Assembly: GCA_014925825.1 (NCBI GenBank)
Contig: JACGCK010000060.1
Span: 62,001 to 126,000, forward strand
From: Pholiota molesta
Lineage: Eukaryota; Basidiomycota; Agaricomycetes; Agaricales; Strophariaceae
Length of the DNA stretch: 64,000 nt
Direction of reading: 5' to 3'
Part shown: positions 43,747 through 55,419 of the stretch, piece by piece
How positions within the stretch are numbered: position 1 is the stretch's first letter
How the letters are laid out: every line of letters begins with the position of its first letter
The notes under the pieces: model-generated
What the model was told of the DNA's origin: nothing
Seen by the model: only the letters and a program-made list of their open reading frames with translations
Database searches by the model: none
Position numbers and translations under genes: made by a program

Positions 43747-44095
43747 GCCGTGGAAATCTGAGTTGATCTGAGGTCACGGGAGATCTCAGACATAAGCAGG
43801 AGAATTTCCCCCTCGCTGAAGGCTTCTGCGGATTGCTGCGTAGATCTTAGTGCTAGGTAGATATGATTTATCTGTATTTCTCTGTGTTCCTCTGCGCTGC
43901 TCTGATCCTCTCTGAGGTTTCTGAATGATGAAAAATCTGTGCATTGCTGTGCGAATTCCGTGCTAATCTGTCTACCGCTGCATCTATCTGAGCCCCCCTC
44001 CCTTCTCTGCCATCCATGCCATTTTCCCTCGTAACCGTCTAAGTTCACGGCATGTCAGTTAAAAGCGCTGATAGACCAGCTGAGTAACGTACGAA

Positions 44096-46445
44096 CTAAG
44101 CAGTCGGCTCGCTTTCTTGGTTTGTAGTCTTCTTTTTTTCGCGTGAAAGAGCTTCATATTTCTAGTAAAAACCAAATAAGTTCATCAATTTTACGACAAG
44201 TAATTCAAGGAGTGTCGTACCTTGAGTGTATCTTCATCAAGGGCGGCGTACACCACCTTGAACTCGGCAGGCGTAACTTGGTGCATTTTGAGGTAATCTA
44301 TAGCGAATAGATTTCTGTTTGTATTCGTTATCAATTTTTGAGCATCCCTACAAGTTGGATATCACTTACCGCGCAGTCGTGGATTTATTGGGGGCCATTA
44401 ACTTCACTCCTTTCTTCGTTGTGGGTTTTGCAACCGGTGGCGGTTTCGAGCTTGATGATGGTACCGGCGCAGTCTCTGACGCCACAATTGGCGCGAGCAA
44501 TTCGTCCGCAGGCTTGGGAATGGCTATGCCCGATCTAATAAAATATCTAGCTAATGTCGAACCATGACGCAATGGAACTCACAAGGGGTTGGCCTAGATT
44601 TACGAATGAATGTAAGAAAATGATTATAAAGGTAAATATCAATCGACTCACAGCGCGGCCACGTCGTCCAGGACGAGGAGCTATTTTTGAAATGGCCGGC
44701 TCAGTAGGTGGGGTGCCAGTATCATCAGCGGCACCCTAGAAATTTAAGTGACGCTTGTTTGACGAAGCAAATAAAGTCAATCAAACAATTACCTGAGCGG
44801 CAGCAGCCGCCCCTTCCTTTGCAACTTCTGTTGCAATCGTAGGTGGTGGAGGCTCTAAAGGAGCGACACCCTTCGAATAAAAGTGAGTCTCATTCAATAA
44901 AACAAATAAGCTTAATTAATCAATCACCTGAGTAGTGTTCTTCACGACATCTGGACGATCTACCGCGGCTGTAGCGAAAGGCGTCTTGGGGTGCGGTTCC
45001 CGTGTCGGTGACATTGCTACTGTAGATCCTTTAGCCGATGAAGAAACTCTACCATTTGGTATTGGAGCCGCTGTGCGTTTACGGTTACCAGACTGGCTGT
45101 GGGGCTCAGAGGATGGTGGCTAGAGAAAATCAGCATAGTTCTCATTTAAAACAAATTTAAGAATAACAAATACCGTCACTCGAGTCGGAGTCTTTGGACC
45201 CGTGGTGGTGGCCGATGCCAGGGATGTAGAACTGCCTGCAATCGGACTGGATCGATGGACGCCGCCAATGCTATCACCATCCGAATCAAGGTCAATTACC
45301 TCTGAAGCAGCAGGCTTCTCAAGCTTGATCTTCTTTGCGAGTCGCGGCTTTGTGTCCAGGTCATCACCCTTGCGCTTACTGGTACCGGATTTAGCATTAA
45401 TCGATGGCATTGTACCTAAAATGGATCAAACAATGAGAATAAGTTTTAAAAATTAGCTCGACATACGCTTTAGGTTTCCCTTCTCCCGCAAATTTCGGTT
45501 CCAGTCTGAGAACTTGGTAGTCGCAAAAACTTCAACTTTCCAATCACCCTCGCACAAGCGAAACTCGATAAACTTTGAACGCATTGAGTTGCTGAAGAAG
45601 TCATTCGCAGCTTTTGTCTTCTTCTTCCAGGAGGGCGGGTCCTCGCGTGTGCTGAATAGGGTTGTCCAGAGGATGTTTGCTTCACTCGACATCTGGGTTA
45701 GGCGTGCGCTCGACACAGCATTCCCCTCGACATCAACGACGAACCCGAGGCGCGGGGGAACCCTACCGCTTGCGCGCTCCTTTTTGTCATGCTCTTTCCA
45801 TTTTTCGTGATCCCAAAACGCTTGAGCTTCATAGTAATCATGAATAGACAGAAGCTCAGGAGATGGCGGAATGTCTAGTGTAGGCGCGTGAGGCACAAGT
45901 TGCGGGGCTGAGGAGGTGTGCATGTCGGAGTGATTGTCAGAATGGTGTGGACGAGCAGGATGCTTGTCCTTCTCCTTGAAGTGAGCGAGCAATTCACTTA
46001 AAAAAAGTCATTTTTCAGTGCATATATGCGCATATATTCATGGAATACTCACCTTCGCACATCCAATTCAGTCTTGAGCCGAATATTCTCCATGTATAAG
46101 GCCATGAAAGCCTGGTTTTCCGATGCGAACAGCCTCTCTTGAGAGACAGATTGAATCTGCGCGAGCATTGCGGCAGGAATCTGGCCTTGAGTCTGTTGAT
46201 AGGTGCCGGGCCCATAGCCTGCTGGCTGACGTGATTGATTGTTAAAACCACTCTCATGGTTTGTAAACACCTGGGACTGTACCGGTAAACTGAGTTAGTA
46301 TAAGAACAAAAACTGGCAAGAAACTCACCGTCGCTGTCCTTGAACCCATGCCAACTTGGAGCTGGGCATGGCTCATTGAAGGCCTCTGATCATTCTGACC
46401 AGAAAGCTCCGACAACGAGTAGTCCATAAACATCTCTTTGGACAT
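44096..46445 (-). CDS. Many-exon hypothetical protein, passenger gene
   Basis: ATG at 46445 starts MSKEMFMDYSLSELSGQNDQ. Exon 1 46445-46329, exon 2 46276-46053 (MLAQIQSVSQERLFASENQA, coiled-coil-like), exon 3 from 45996 (HFKEKDKHPARPHH, then the conserved-looking FFSNSMRSKFIEFRLCEGDW). It then continues through about seven more short exons. They carry KRKGDDLDTKPRLAKKIKLE, a run of Ser/Thr/Pro-rich pieces (EPPPPTIATEVAKEGAAAAA; PGRRGRA; KPPPVAKPTTKKGVK), and finally YLKMHQVTPAEFKVVYAALD and a Lys-rich end, stop at 44096-44098. Every junction is a plausible short GT-AG intron and frame is kept, so the gene looks intact. A basic bipartite-like stretch (KPRLAKKIKLEK) suggests a nuclear protein. 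I do not recognise the family. Confidence 0.7.
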
Positions 46446-46844
46446 GATAACAGTGAAGGGGGTCAGAGGATGCTGTGGTAGGGACAGAGGCACAACACGA
46501 TGGAGGGACTCCCGAGTTGCGTTCGCCGCGGCAAGATCACATGTTCGAAACTATTAATAGCGACGGTGCGCCGCTGTTCGACCAAAGTTCGACTCTCCGT
46601 TTGAACTTACATAGAGACATCTTGCACCAGTAATGTTGTTAAAATAGAGAGATTATTGGTTTCCTATATACTAAGCTATGTTGAAAAGAACACACAGACT
46701 TACACCTGTAGAATTTATTAATAACTTGAAGTGTCTGCCAGTGACAGCAACTGGGTCGGACATCGCAAAGAGTCCAAGGACGTCGTCCAGCTTCTTTAAA
46801 AATTTGCTTCTTCCTACCATCCACAAGAGCTAATTTATCTGTCT

Positions 46845-47386
46845 ATGAGTGCTCCAGAGAACAAGCCCCATCGCTACAGCAGCCTCACTGAGGCAGGGCA
46901 TACAGAAAATCCAAGCCTTCCAAAAATTCCCTACATTCCTCTCACGAAGGAGCAAATAGACAGAATTCTTGATCAATATAGGCATCCTCTCAACGAAGCT
47001 TCAAGCAGCCGAGACGTTGCACAAATTGAGAGCGTAGAACTTGCCAAGTTTGATGAAGAACCCGAGCCGGAATCTGACGAAGAGACGCGTAGGATTCGTG
47101 TATGTGCTATTTACTCAGCTTATTCCTCTACTTATCATTTTGCTTTTAGAATAAAATATTTCATCTTGATATTCCAGATGCAAGGCCACCAGGTCCCCTA
47201 AACAATTCCCTGGAACAGTCAAGAGAACACACGAAGAGAAAGATCAAGTGGATTTTGAACTTTGTCGACGCCGAGATTAAGAAAATTGAAGACGTGCCCA
47301 ATGAAGAAAATGAGCGCAAGCTGGCTATCGTAAAGAAAAAGAGGGAGGAATTTATGGATTTTGTTATCCGAGAGAAGCTTAATTGA
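46845..47386 (+). CDS. Small two-exon hypothetical protein, passenger gene
   Basis: Exon 1 46845-47099 (MSAPENKPHRYSSLTEAG..., acidic EEPEPESDEETRRIR), a 50-bp intron 47100-47149, exon 2 47150-47386 ending FVIREKLN and TGA. It makes 163 residues. The second half is highly charged and helical (IKWILNFVDAEIKKIEDVPN, then ENERKLAIVKKKREEF), likely a coiled coil. It is divergently arranged with the minus-strand gene ending at 44096 (starts 400 bp apart), so both may share a bidirectional promoter at 46446-46844. No domain recognised; frame and splice sites look intact. Confidence 0.65.
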
Positions 47387-48227
47387 AATGTTTTATTGCT
47401 TTGTTGTAGCCAACTTTTATTCATATAGTGCGATGCGCTATTTTATTCAATGCACGAAATCTGAATTCAACATAAAGTTGGTATGATCAACATGCGGCTA
47501 ATGACTCTAGCTTTAAGCAACGTGGCTGTGCGATAACATCTTGGAAAACAACCACCATGTCTGCCCGACAATCTCCCAGGCTGCACGGTTAAAACGACCA
47601 CGAACATAAAGGCCAGGATGGCCAGGAGTACCTGTACAACATGGGCAACATTGTCATTGACAGCATCGCAGACTTCGAAGTCACCATGGGATGGAGATCT
47701 GTCTCGAGAGCTTGCGAGGTGTGTATCTGCACTATCTTCCTTTGTCGTGCACTCACCCGCCATCCATACCAGACATCGAAGATGAGCTAGGTGTCGCACA
47801 ACCGCCGCTCCATCGCGAACATCTCTCAAGCACCCTTTATGACGCTGCAGCCGCAGTCGTATATGGGTTAGAGCCTGTACCATTTGCGCTGCTTGCAGCG
47901 CCATCTCTACAATGCTGGCGAGGCCATGCCAGTTCACGATCGCTTAGTCTCTTATCAGGTACGTTGATGTGATTTCGGGCTCGCAGCTTACGCAGTGGCC
48001 TTACCCGTCGAGCCAGAATCGCACACTGGGAACCCCGTCATCGACCCATCCGTCGTTCCGCCGTTTAACGTGGGTGCCGGGCGGCAGTCCCTTTTCTCTT
48101 CCCACCGCGGATCTGACGCCTACATCGTGCCTCAGATACCCGAGCACATTCCATGCGACGTCGGTGACGCTTCCGCGTACCCATCAACATCCCACGTTTA
48201 GAGCACATCGGCGCTGCTGCAAGTCCA
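47387..48227. other. No gene recognised (inside 9.6-kb element)
   Basis: Overlapping ORFs on both strands without recognisable motifs; leads into the minisatellite. Confidence 0.45.
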
Positions 48228-49480
48228 TCGCCTCCCGCGCGCATCGAGGCCTGCGCAATCCCATGGGCGGAGGTCGAGTCTACGCCACGAGAGCTCGGAG
48301 AGAGTAGCTGGCTTGACACGCGGCGAGATCATATCGCCGCGAGCTTCTCGAGCTCTTGCTTGCCAGCGAGTCAACGTTGCAAGCTCTCGAGCTCGAGGAG
48401 CTCTTGCTTGCCAACGAGTCGACGTTGCGAGCTCTCGAGCTCGAGGAGCTCTTGCCTGCCAACGAGTCAACGTTGCAAGCTCTCGAGCTCGAGGAGCTCT
48501 TGCTTGCCAACGAGTCGACGTTGCGAGCTCTCGAGCTCGAGGAGCTCTTGCCTGCCAACGAGTCGACGTTGCGAGCTCTCAAGCTCGAGGAGCTCTTGCT
48601 TGCCAACGAGTCGACGCGGCAAGCCCTCGCCTCGAAGCGAGTAGACGTGGAGAGCTCTCGCCTCGAGCTCCTCGAGCTCTTGCTTGCCAGCGAGTCGACG
48701 CGGCGAGCTCTCGAGACTCGCTGGCGAGCAAGTCAACGCGTCGAGCAACAGCTCTCAACACATCGAGCTGTAACTCGACGCAGCGAGGATTCACAACGAA
48801 CTTCCAAGTTCTCTCTACCATCACAGTCTCCGCGCCGGCCTCGAAGACCAGGATGACGATTAGTGGACGCCTCCCGCGCACATCGAGGCCTACGCAATCT
48901 CATGGGAGGATGCCGAGGACTCGAGTCGACGCCACGGGAGCAAGTAGCTGGCTTAACACGCCGCGAGCTCTCGAGCTGTTGCTCGCCAGCGAGTCGACAC
49001 GGCGAGCAACAGCTCTCGACACGGCGAGCTCTCGAGACTCGTTGGCGAGCAAGTCGGGCGACGCCACGGGAGCGAGTAGCTGGATTGAGCTGGCTTAACA
49101 CGCCGCTCGAGCTGTTGCTCGCCAGCGAGTTCGACGAGAGGAGCAACAGCTCTCGTCCAACTCGCTGGCGAGCAAGTCGGTCGATGCCACGGGGGCGAGT
49201 AGCTGGCTTGACCGAGCTCATATTGCCGCGAGCTCGGTCGACGCCACGGGAGCGAGGCGAGTAGCTGGCTTGACCAAGCTCTCGTGCTGTTGCTCGCCAG
49301 CGAGTCGACGTAGAGAGCAACAGCTCTCGAGCTGTTGCTCGTTGGTGAGTCGACGCGGCGAGTTCTCGAGACTCGCTGGCGAGCAAATCGACGCGTCGAG
49401 CAACAGTTCTCGACACAGCGAGCTCTCGAGCTATTGCTCGATGCGGCGAGGATTCACAACGAACAGGTGCGCTGGCGAGC
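48228..49480. repeat. 48-bp minisatellite and higher-order repeats inside the 9.6-kb element
   Basis: The core (48350-48650) is a tandem 48-mer built from CTCTCGAGCTCGAGGAGCTC and TTGCTTGCCAACGAGTCGAC; copies lie exactly 48 bases apart. Flanking copies are degenerate to about 49450, with inverted pieces such as GAGCTGTTGCTCGCCAGCGA and its complement. A longer unit (about 100 bp, CATCGAGGCCTRCGCAATC...GTAGCTGGCTTRACACG) recurs at 48230, 48875 and in part near 49190-49275. CGAGGATTCACAACGAAC recurs near 48783 and 49448. The 48-mer has no stop in any frame, so long ORFs occur on both strands, for example a plus-strand 16-residue repeat ANESTLRALELEELLL. Real translation is unproven. Confidence 0.85.
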
Positions 49481-49666
49481 ATGAGGACGACATCAGAGCG
49501 CTGGCGAGCCTCGCTGCCCGGCTGTGGAAATTAAATACAATTGAATTGTAACTTGAAAGTGTAATTGACTTGTTGGGCTGTAATTTGGGACCCTGCTCTT
49601 GCGATGATCACTAATTGAGTAAAAAGGACAGCTTTGACATGTATGTAATATTACAGAATATAATAT

Positions 49667-52600
49667 CTAATTTTCTGCTTCGTATCCAAAGAGTTGTGCA
49701 TCCTCCAAGCCAGACTTCTCTACAACAAACCAAAGGTTCTCTGGATCACCATCAAGTCGAGGAAGCGGCTGCATCGAAATGACAGAAATAATCGAGGTAA
49801 ACAAAACACATACAAGGTTATCTTGTCCCAGGTAGCTACAAGCATACAACGCATGGGATGATTCTTCCAACATTGTTTGGTCAGGAGGGCTATAAGCAGA
49901 AATAACGGCGTAGACGATAGGATTTTCATCATCTATGTCTTGGATGAAGTAGAACTGTACTTCTCCAAAGGCAATTTTGTTATCTAGCATGAACTAACAG
50001 ATATAATGTCTTTAGAGAAGAAAAGATGAGAGGAAATATGATAAACTTACCTTGACATTTCGAGTATTCCTCTTGTTTTCCGCATTCCTTCTGTTCTCAG
50101 CATAAAGACTTCGCGCCACTTGTCCATTTGGCAGCTGAAGACGGCCCCATTTTTGGCGCTTCTCTTCTGCACAGACTTTCTGTGTTACTTCCAGCTCTTT
50201 GTCCGAGAATTCCAATGCTGTTCGTTCGCGTGGTCGAAGCAAAAGGTAGCCATCAGTAAGTTTGTGACCATAGCGCGGAGTGTTCGGTAACAAATCCTTA
50301 TCGAATTCGGGACAGATTGCCTTCAGCGCATTGATCTGAGCTCGCTGAATGGCAAGCTGGGCCAAGTTTCCATATGGATTTGACGGCTGTCGAATTCCTT
50401 TCCCGAGCTCTCCAATAGCACGCTCCATTGTGAACTGATCCGTATGAATACCATTGCCGACGCGAAAGATTTCGGGAGGGGTATGGATCAAAGAATGGAG
50501 ACATGGACGATTGAAGTGAAGTCGATCAACACGACGTTGGTAGTAGATATTTTCGTACTCTTCAACGAATTGCACAAAGTAGGAAAATGCTTCCTGTGCC
50601 TGATGTCCGCTGATGGATCGCTGCATAATGATATGAACGGCTCGAGATGCCTTGCAAAAGTTTTTCCAATACTTTTTTGGAAGCATTGTGCGAAAAAACC
50701 CAGGACCAAGCCCAAAGACATAGAGATAAAACTCGGTTGCTTTATATCCACTATTTAATTTCTCGGCAGGATTACGAGGAGGGCGATGGAAAAATGATGG
50801 GAAGTATTGCGTGGCGGATGCGACTAGCTTTCCGTGGGATTGCCAAGTAGGCTGATCCATAAATTTCGAAGCCCAGTCCCAAGTCTGCTTATTGTCAGTG
50901 GATTCGCATTTGATTGTCCCGCGCCAAAGAGATAGAAGCAGATCGCAGAGATTGAGGCAGACCAGATGCATAAGGTCGACAGTAAAGCACAATGGAAGTT
51001 CTAGCATGTGTGATGGAAGGAGGCCGCTGAGAATAGAAGGCTTTGAAATACCAGTATGTTTACGATTCTGCTCGTATTCATTCTGATCAAGAGAGTTGAT
51101 GATAGAGGTAAGGTTGGTTTGATAAGTCTCGGGGGATAGCTGGTGGTTGAACTGACGGAAATCGAAATCAGGGTGATTGCAGTCCTCGACAGTGTAATTG
51201 TTGGGCTTCAAGTGCGCGGCAAAGTAATGCCCACTCGAAGGCTTATGTCGACCATGAAACGGGCAACCTTTTCGACATCCATGTTTTCCATGGTGACCAA
51301 CACGTCCGTCGACTTCAATTAATCCTACGGCATCTGCAGTACCGCACAGGAGACAAGTGCGCGAGGAGACAACAGACTCTTTGACGGCTTGATAGATCTT
51401 GATTCCGGCACCGTTATCCTCTCGCTGGAGAGCCGAAAAGTGATGGAAGGTGCGAAAGAGAAAAGAATCGACATTTTTAGGCTTACCAGGCCCAGGAACA
51501 ATTGCAGCTGGGAGAACATGCTTGGAACGGTATCGAGTTTTTGGATCATAATTTGTAATAATCCAGATCGCAATCCATGTATCGGATTTCTTGCTCTGAT
51601 AGAGTTGAGCGCCATCGAGCGAAAAGATCACAGTTGTGTCATCGCTAGTTAGTTTTAAATCGTCGGCCAGGCCAAGAACATCAGCGCCACAGCAAATGTC
51701 GTCGTAGATAGCATCGAGTTCGTCGGCAAGGTAGGGAAATGATTCATTCATAGCTCGCATCTTCTGCTCTTGGTAGCGCATAGCCGTAGCACCATGGACA
51801 GATCGACGTAGTGCCTGGATTTGTGGTCCCAGCGGAATGGTACACATTTGTTGGCGGGAAATCTGTCGCCGTCCTGAATTGACAGTGGTATAGCGGGGAG
51901 CAAAGCATATTGTACAGGCGTCCTTATCAGAGAAAGGACCTGTGAATGCATGGCATGAATTGATACACATATCATCAGAGACAGATACAACGCCGCTAAT
52001 ATCAGCTAGGAGTTTTTTGGCTTGGTGATGCGAGAGGATCTCGGTGTCGGGGAACCTGTGTAGGATGGAGGCTCGAACACTATCGTATGTAGCCTCTGAT
52101 GCATTGGTACAAGAAATATAGAGGTCGAGGGAGAGGCGAGTGTCGGGATCTGACAAATCGATAGGATTTTCATCGGGGTGTCGAAGACGCGCTGTAGCGG
52201 CAGGATCAAGTTTGCCATTATCTAGAGTGGCATTTCTAATCTCTTCGATAAAAGCCTGCGCAAGTTGAACATGTTCAATGCGACTTGCGGGGGTAGGAAT
52301 GGGACGAGGATTTCCATTGGCATCATCTTCATCTTCGGAATCGTACGGTGGTGCTGGCTCGGGTTCTGCGTCAATGTCATTTACGTTCCTAGCCTCCAAT
52401 TGCGCTCGGAGATTATGTTCTTCGTCCTCTGAGTCCGAATGATCTGATTTTTCACTAGGATTATCAGAATCATATGGTGGATCTGGATTTGGCTATACAG
52501 GTACAGCGATAGATAAGATTCAAGTCAGAGATATATTCATACAAATTATGTACATCCGCGTCTAATGATGCTCGTACATTGTCCTCAATATCTCTCAGAA

Positions 52601-53027
52601 TCTGGGATGCAGGCCTATCAACATCACCCTGAGATCCAGCGGCACCCTCCTCGTCAAAATCGAACATCTTTTCAACCTAGGATATTGTTCAGAATGAATG
52701 AATTAGTTGGGCGAAAATTATGTTAAGTTTAAGACGTACCGTATCAGTATGATTCAAGTCATCGACTCGAGGCCGCTTTGCTGGCCGCGGCCGAGGAGAT
52801 ATATTCCTACCAACCTCATTGTCTTCGGAGTCGGTGCTTTGAGTGTCGTTCTCCTTGTCGTGTCTGCTGTTGGCGGCCGCCTGACGCACAGCCTCGTATG
52901 TACGATGCCATTCTACTTGGTTGTCTTCGAGTTCGGCTTGTAAGCGTGCGTGCTTTCGAACAGTTGCGGCGCTCTTTATGTCGCCTTTGCAGCTGGGGCA
53001 AGGACACGGAGCATTTTTGGAGGGCAT
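49667..53027 (-). CDS. Transposase_21 (tnp2/CACTA-type) transposase
   Basis: Exons 53027-52740, 52676-52554, 52492-50051 and 49993-49667 (with perhaps one more intron at about 49820-49770). The N-terminus MPSKNAPCPCPSCKGDIKSA has a Cys-rich finger-like start. The main exon contains the acidic linker, CHAFTGPFSDKDACTICFAP, then VIFSLDGAQLYQSKKSDTWI and PAAIVPGPGKPKNVDSFLF. Next are CRKGCPFHGRHK, LCFTVDLMHLVCLNLCDLLL and the C-terminal FTMERAIGELGKGIRQPSNP. These correspond to the tnp2 family order (H/C-rich SCH-F-GPF..C..C, the SLDG Asp, the VPGPGKP motif, the M-H-NV-like helix). Open from ATG to TAG with good introns, so it may be active. It cuts and pastes the enclosing element by inference. 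Confidence 0.85.
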
Positions 53028-53217
53028 AGTGTTCCCAGCAGGTGGTGGTAATCGATGAAAAATGGTGTCTATTAATATTTACAACGTCGAACTGGCCGTT
53101 TCCGAGGAATTGCGGGACAGCTCGGGACAGCGCAGAAGACGCAGAAGCTCTTTCTGCATCTTCTGCATCACATCAGCTCAGCTCAGCATTGCTCCGTCCA
53201 CCTCAGGAAATTACACC

Positions 53218-53263
53218 CCTCCGCAGAGATCCTCAGAACCGGTTTCCACTGGGGCTGAGCGCT
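53218..53263 (-). repeat. Right terminal inverted repeat of the 9.6-kb element
   Basis: On the minus strand it starts AGCGCTCAGCCCCAGTGG; partner of 43701-43746. Just inside lies GCGCAGAAGACGCAGAAGC and CATCAGCTCAGCTCAGC. Confidence 0.65.
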
Positions 53264-55419
53264 CGCTGACTTGGCGCGCTCACACACCATCACGTGAACG
53301 AAGTTGGCGGACAAACTTTCGAACGGCGCTTCTCCATTACACCCTCCACGTCGCCCTACGAATGAGATACACTGTTATAACGTTTCGCAAACTGCACTGC
53401 CGCCTTCGATGCGACATACATATGCCAGCTTAGATTTCCGTACCCGCGCTGCTGGTCGATCCCCATCATCACTTCGAGTTCGTTCGACTCCCACCCAACC
53501 CAGGACATAGCCTCGCTGGTACGTTGTCAATTTCTCTTCTTTGTGCACGGAATTCAACAGTGTCTGGCCCCCTAACTTACATTTTTCGGTAGTTCGGACT
53601 CCAGAGTCGCTTACGTTCGGTCAGTATCTTATTTCAACACGCCCTCGGCTCTTTTTGTCCTCTTGGTTGATGTGAACGCTATTCACGTTGGCGCGTCTGG
53701 ATCTGCTTATTTTGCGAAGTTGCTGTATTGGACCGCACTGGGGTGGCTTCGAGGGGAATACAGATTGGTTTGGGCTGTGGTGATGTATCTGATAGCGTCT
53801 GCCCCAGCTGCATGGCTTTTTCGTGAGCATGTATCTTCCCTGCGTTCATTTCTTCGACTTCCTTTGCCCTCTAATTTGGCTTGCCGTGTCTCTTCTTGTC
53901 GCCATGTCGCCGTTTCGCCTAGTATTATCGTATTTCTGTCGCTTCGTTTTATTTTTACTCGTTTCCGGCAGACCTGTGTCGATGTCGATCATGTTATTCT
54001 TTTGTGCTTTTCCCGTTGCTTTGATTTCGCTTACTCGCTAGCTTTAGAGTGATATCTCCGTGATTCTCGATTAACGTCTTGACAGGGACGTCCTCCCTCT
54101 GCCTTCACCGATGCCCTTTCTGCTTTCGGTTTCAGACCGAGTGCACATCGCTCGGTGTAGAGGGATAACGGATACGCAACATTGGGCCGCCGATTCACCG
54201 AATTCATGAGTGGCAACGGAAGCGCCTGGATCGCCCACGTCATGCATGACGACGCCGAGGACAGGAGGCACGACAATTGGACTGTAAAACTGAAAGCAAC
54301 GGGACGCTTTTGTCGATCCTTTCTTCCCCCCCACCGCCGGCAACAGCAACCGTTCGCCGGTCCGTCGCGAGTTCGTTTTTTCGTCACCATAACCGAGGTC
54401 GTCGACAACGCCTCGCAAACGCCGCCGTCGTTTTACCGTGCACGCGCGGCGCCTACACCCCGCGTGCGTGCTTGCTGAACTCGACGAGTACACCCAGCGC
54501 GTCTAGCGCGAGGCGGAAGAGGATGCGGCGCCTAAAGAGCCCGTCCCTCCGCCTGTCGTTGCCGCTCTCGCAGCGGTCAGACCACCTGCTTCACCTGTCG
54601 CGCCTGTCGCGCCTGCTGCTCGATGCGGCTAGCAGCCCCTGTCGCCCCGATAAGATCAGAATGTGTTCGCCTTCGCGAGTGCATGCCTTTGATTGCGCTT
54701 CTGCACCTAGCTATCTTACTTGGTACATGTGCCGCCTGCGATTGCGCTGAGCAGAATTTCCAGTCTTACATGCATCGATATTGTCTTCATCATCAGTGGT
54801 CAATTCAGAGGACCTTCCCGTTCTCACTTCGAATGTTGCATCCGTTGCATCCCTTCGATCCCAAATCAGTCAGAATCAGATGAGTACATAGTGCATCTGA
54901 ATCTATATACACCTTTTGCATGTATTCCTAATATGCCAAACATCATTAACGGCGGTTGAACATATGTACAGCTTATTCACAGCCATTTCGTGATAAGATG
55001 TTTATGTAGCTGTGTCGATTTGAAATACTAGGACGGCGATCCTGGGATTTGCGACAAGGTCAGACGGGACTCAAAGCAACTTCTTGCCAATCTGGCAGTC
55101 GCAATGGCGTTAGCTTCCCTAGCGTTGCGCTCCCTAGAGTTGCACGCGTTAGTGCTAGAGCACGACTTGCTCTTGTCCACCTATTTATTGATAACATGTA
55201 TTCAGACACAGACAGCCATGTCATTACTTCTCGGCGTCTACATCTGCACAGCTATATAATAATATGTTTGAAAAGATGTGATGCGGTACGTACGTATCGA
55301 AATAGTCAAGAAAATATGTGCATAATATGAATATAAAATAATGGGCATTTCCAAAGCATTTACATCCTTTTAATTTTCGTACCGTTTGCCAACGTCCCAT
55401 CTCCCTGAGGATTGACGCT
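53264..55419. other. No intact gene recognised; holds one Pro/Ala-rich fragment
   Basis: Short ORFs only, apart from the fragment at 54464-54640 described separately. T/C-rich near 53820-54010. Confidence 0.45.
54464..54640 (+). pseudogene. Fragment of Pro/Ala-rich protein family, copy 1
   Basis: Encodes LAELDEYTQRV-stop-REAEEDAAPKEPVPPPVVAA, matching LADLGEYTQRVQREADEQAA at about 58675. The CAG to TAG change gives an in-frame stop, so this copy is dead. Confidence 0.6.

Larger units (their letters stand above)
43701..53263 (-). mobile_element. Large (9.56 kb) tnp2/CACTA-like DNA transposon with passenger genes
   Basis: The two ends are imperfect inverted repeats. Read inward, left starts AGCGCTGAGCCCCAGTGAGA and right starts AGCGCTCAGCCCCAGTGGAA; both continue AC.GGTTCTG and then ...CTCTGCG about 40 bases in. 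Just inside, both subterminal regions are crowded with short CAGA/GCAGAAG/CTCAG motifs (43740-43990 and 53110-53235), a hallmark of CACTA-type ends. The ends enclose a Transposase_21-type gene (49667-53027), a two-exon gene (46845-47386), a many-exon gene (44096-46445) and a 48-bp minisatellite. The transposase starts 236 bp from the right end and the other minus gene stops 395 bp from the left. No clear target duplication; the termini do not read CACTA exactly. Confidence 0.65.

Noticed and set aside
43548..44048. 166-codon minus-strand ORF at the left end of the 9.6-kb element
   Set aside because: The sequence is dominated by CAGA/CTCAG motifs and overlaps the inverted-repeat end; better explained as CACTA-like subterminal repeats than as a gene.
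48313..49482. Long ORFs on both strands (up to 261 codons) in the 48-bp repeat region
   Set aside because: They arise because the 48-mer lacks stops in every frame; no start context, intron pattern or conserved domain supports a real protein, so I list the region as a repeat only.
49600..53030. CACTA at 49609 and TAGTG near 53020 as ends of the tnp2 element
   Set aside because: Isolated 5-mers with no extended inverted similarity; the TAGTG lies at the transposase start. The ends at 43701 and 53263 match over much longer blocks.
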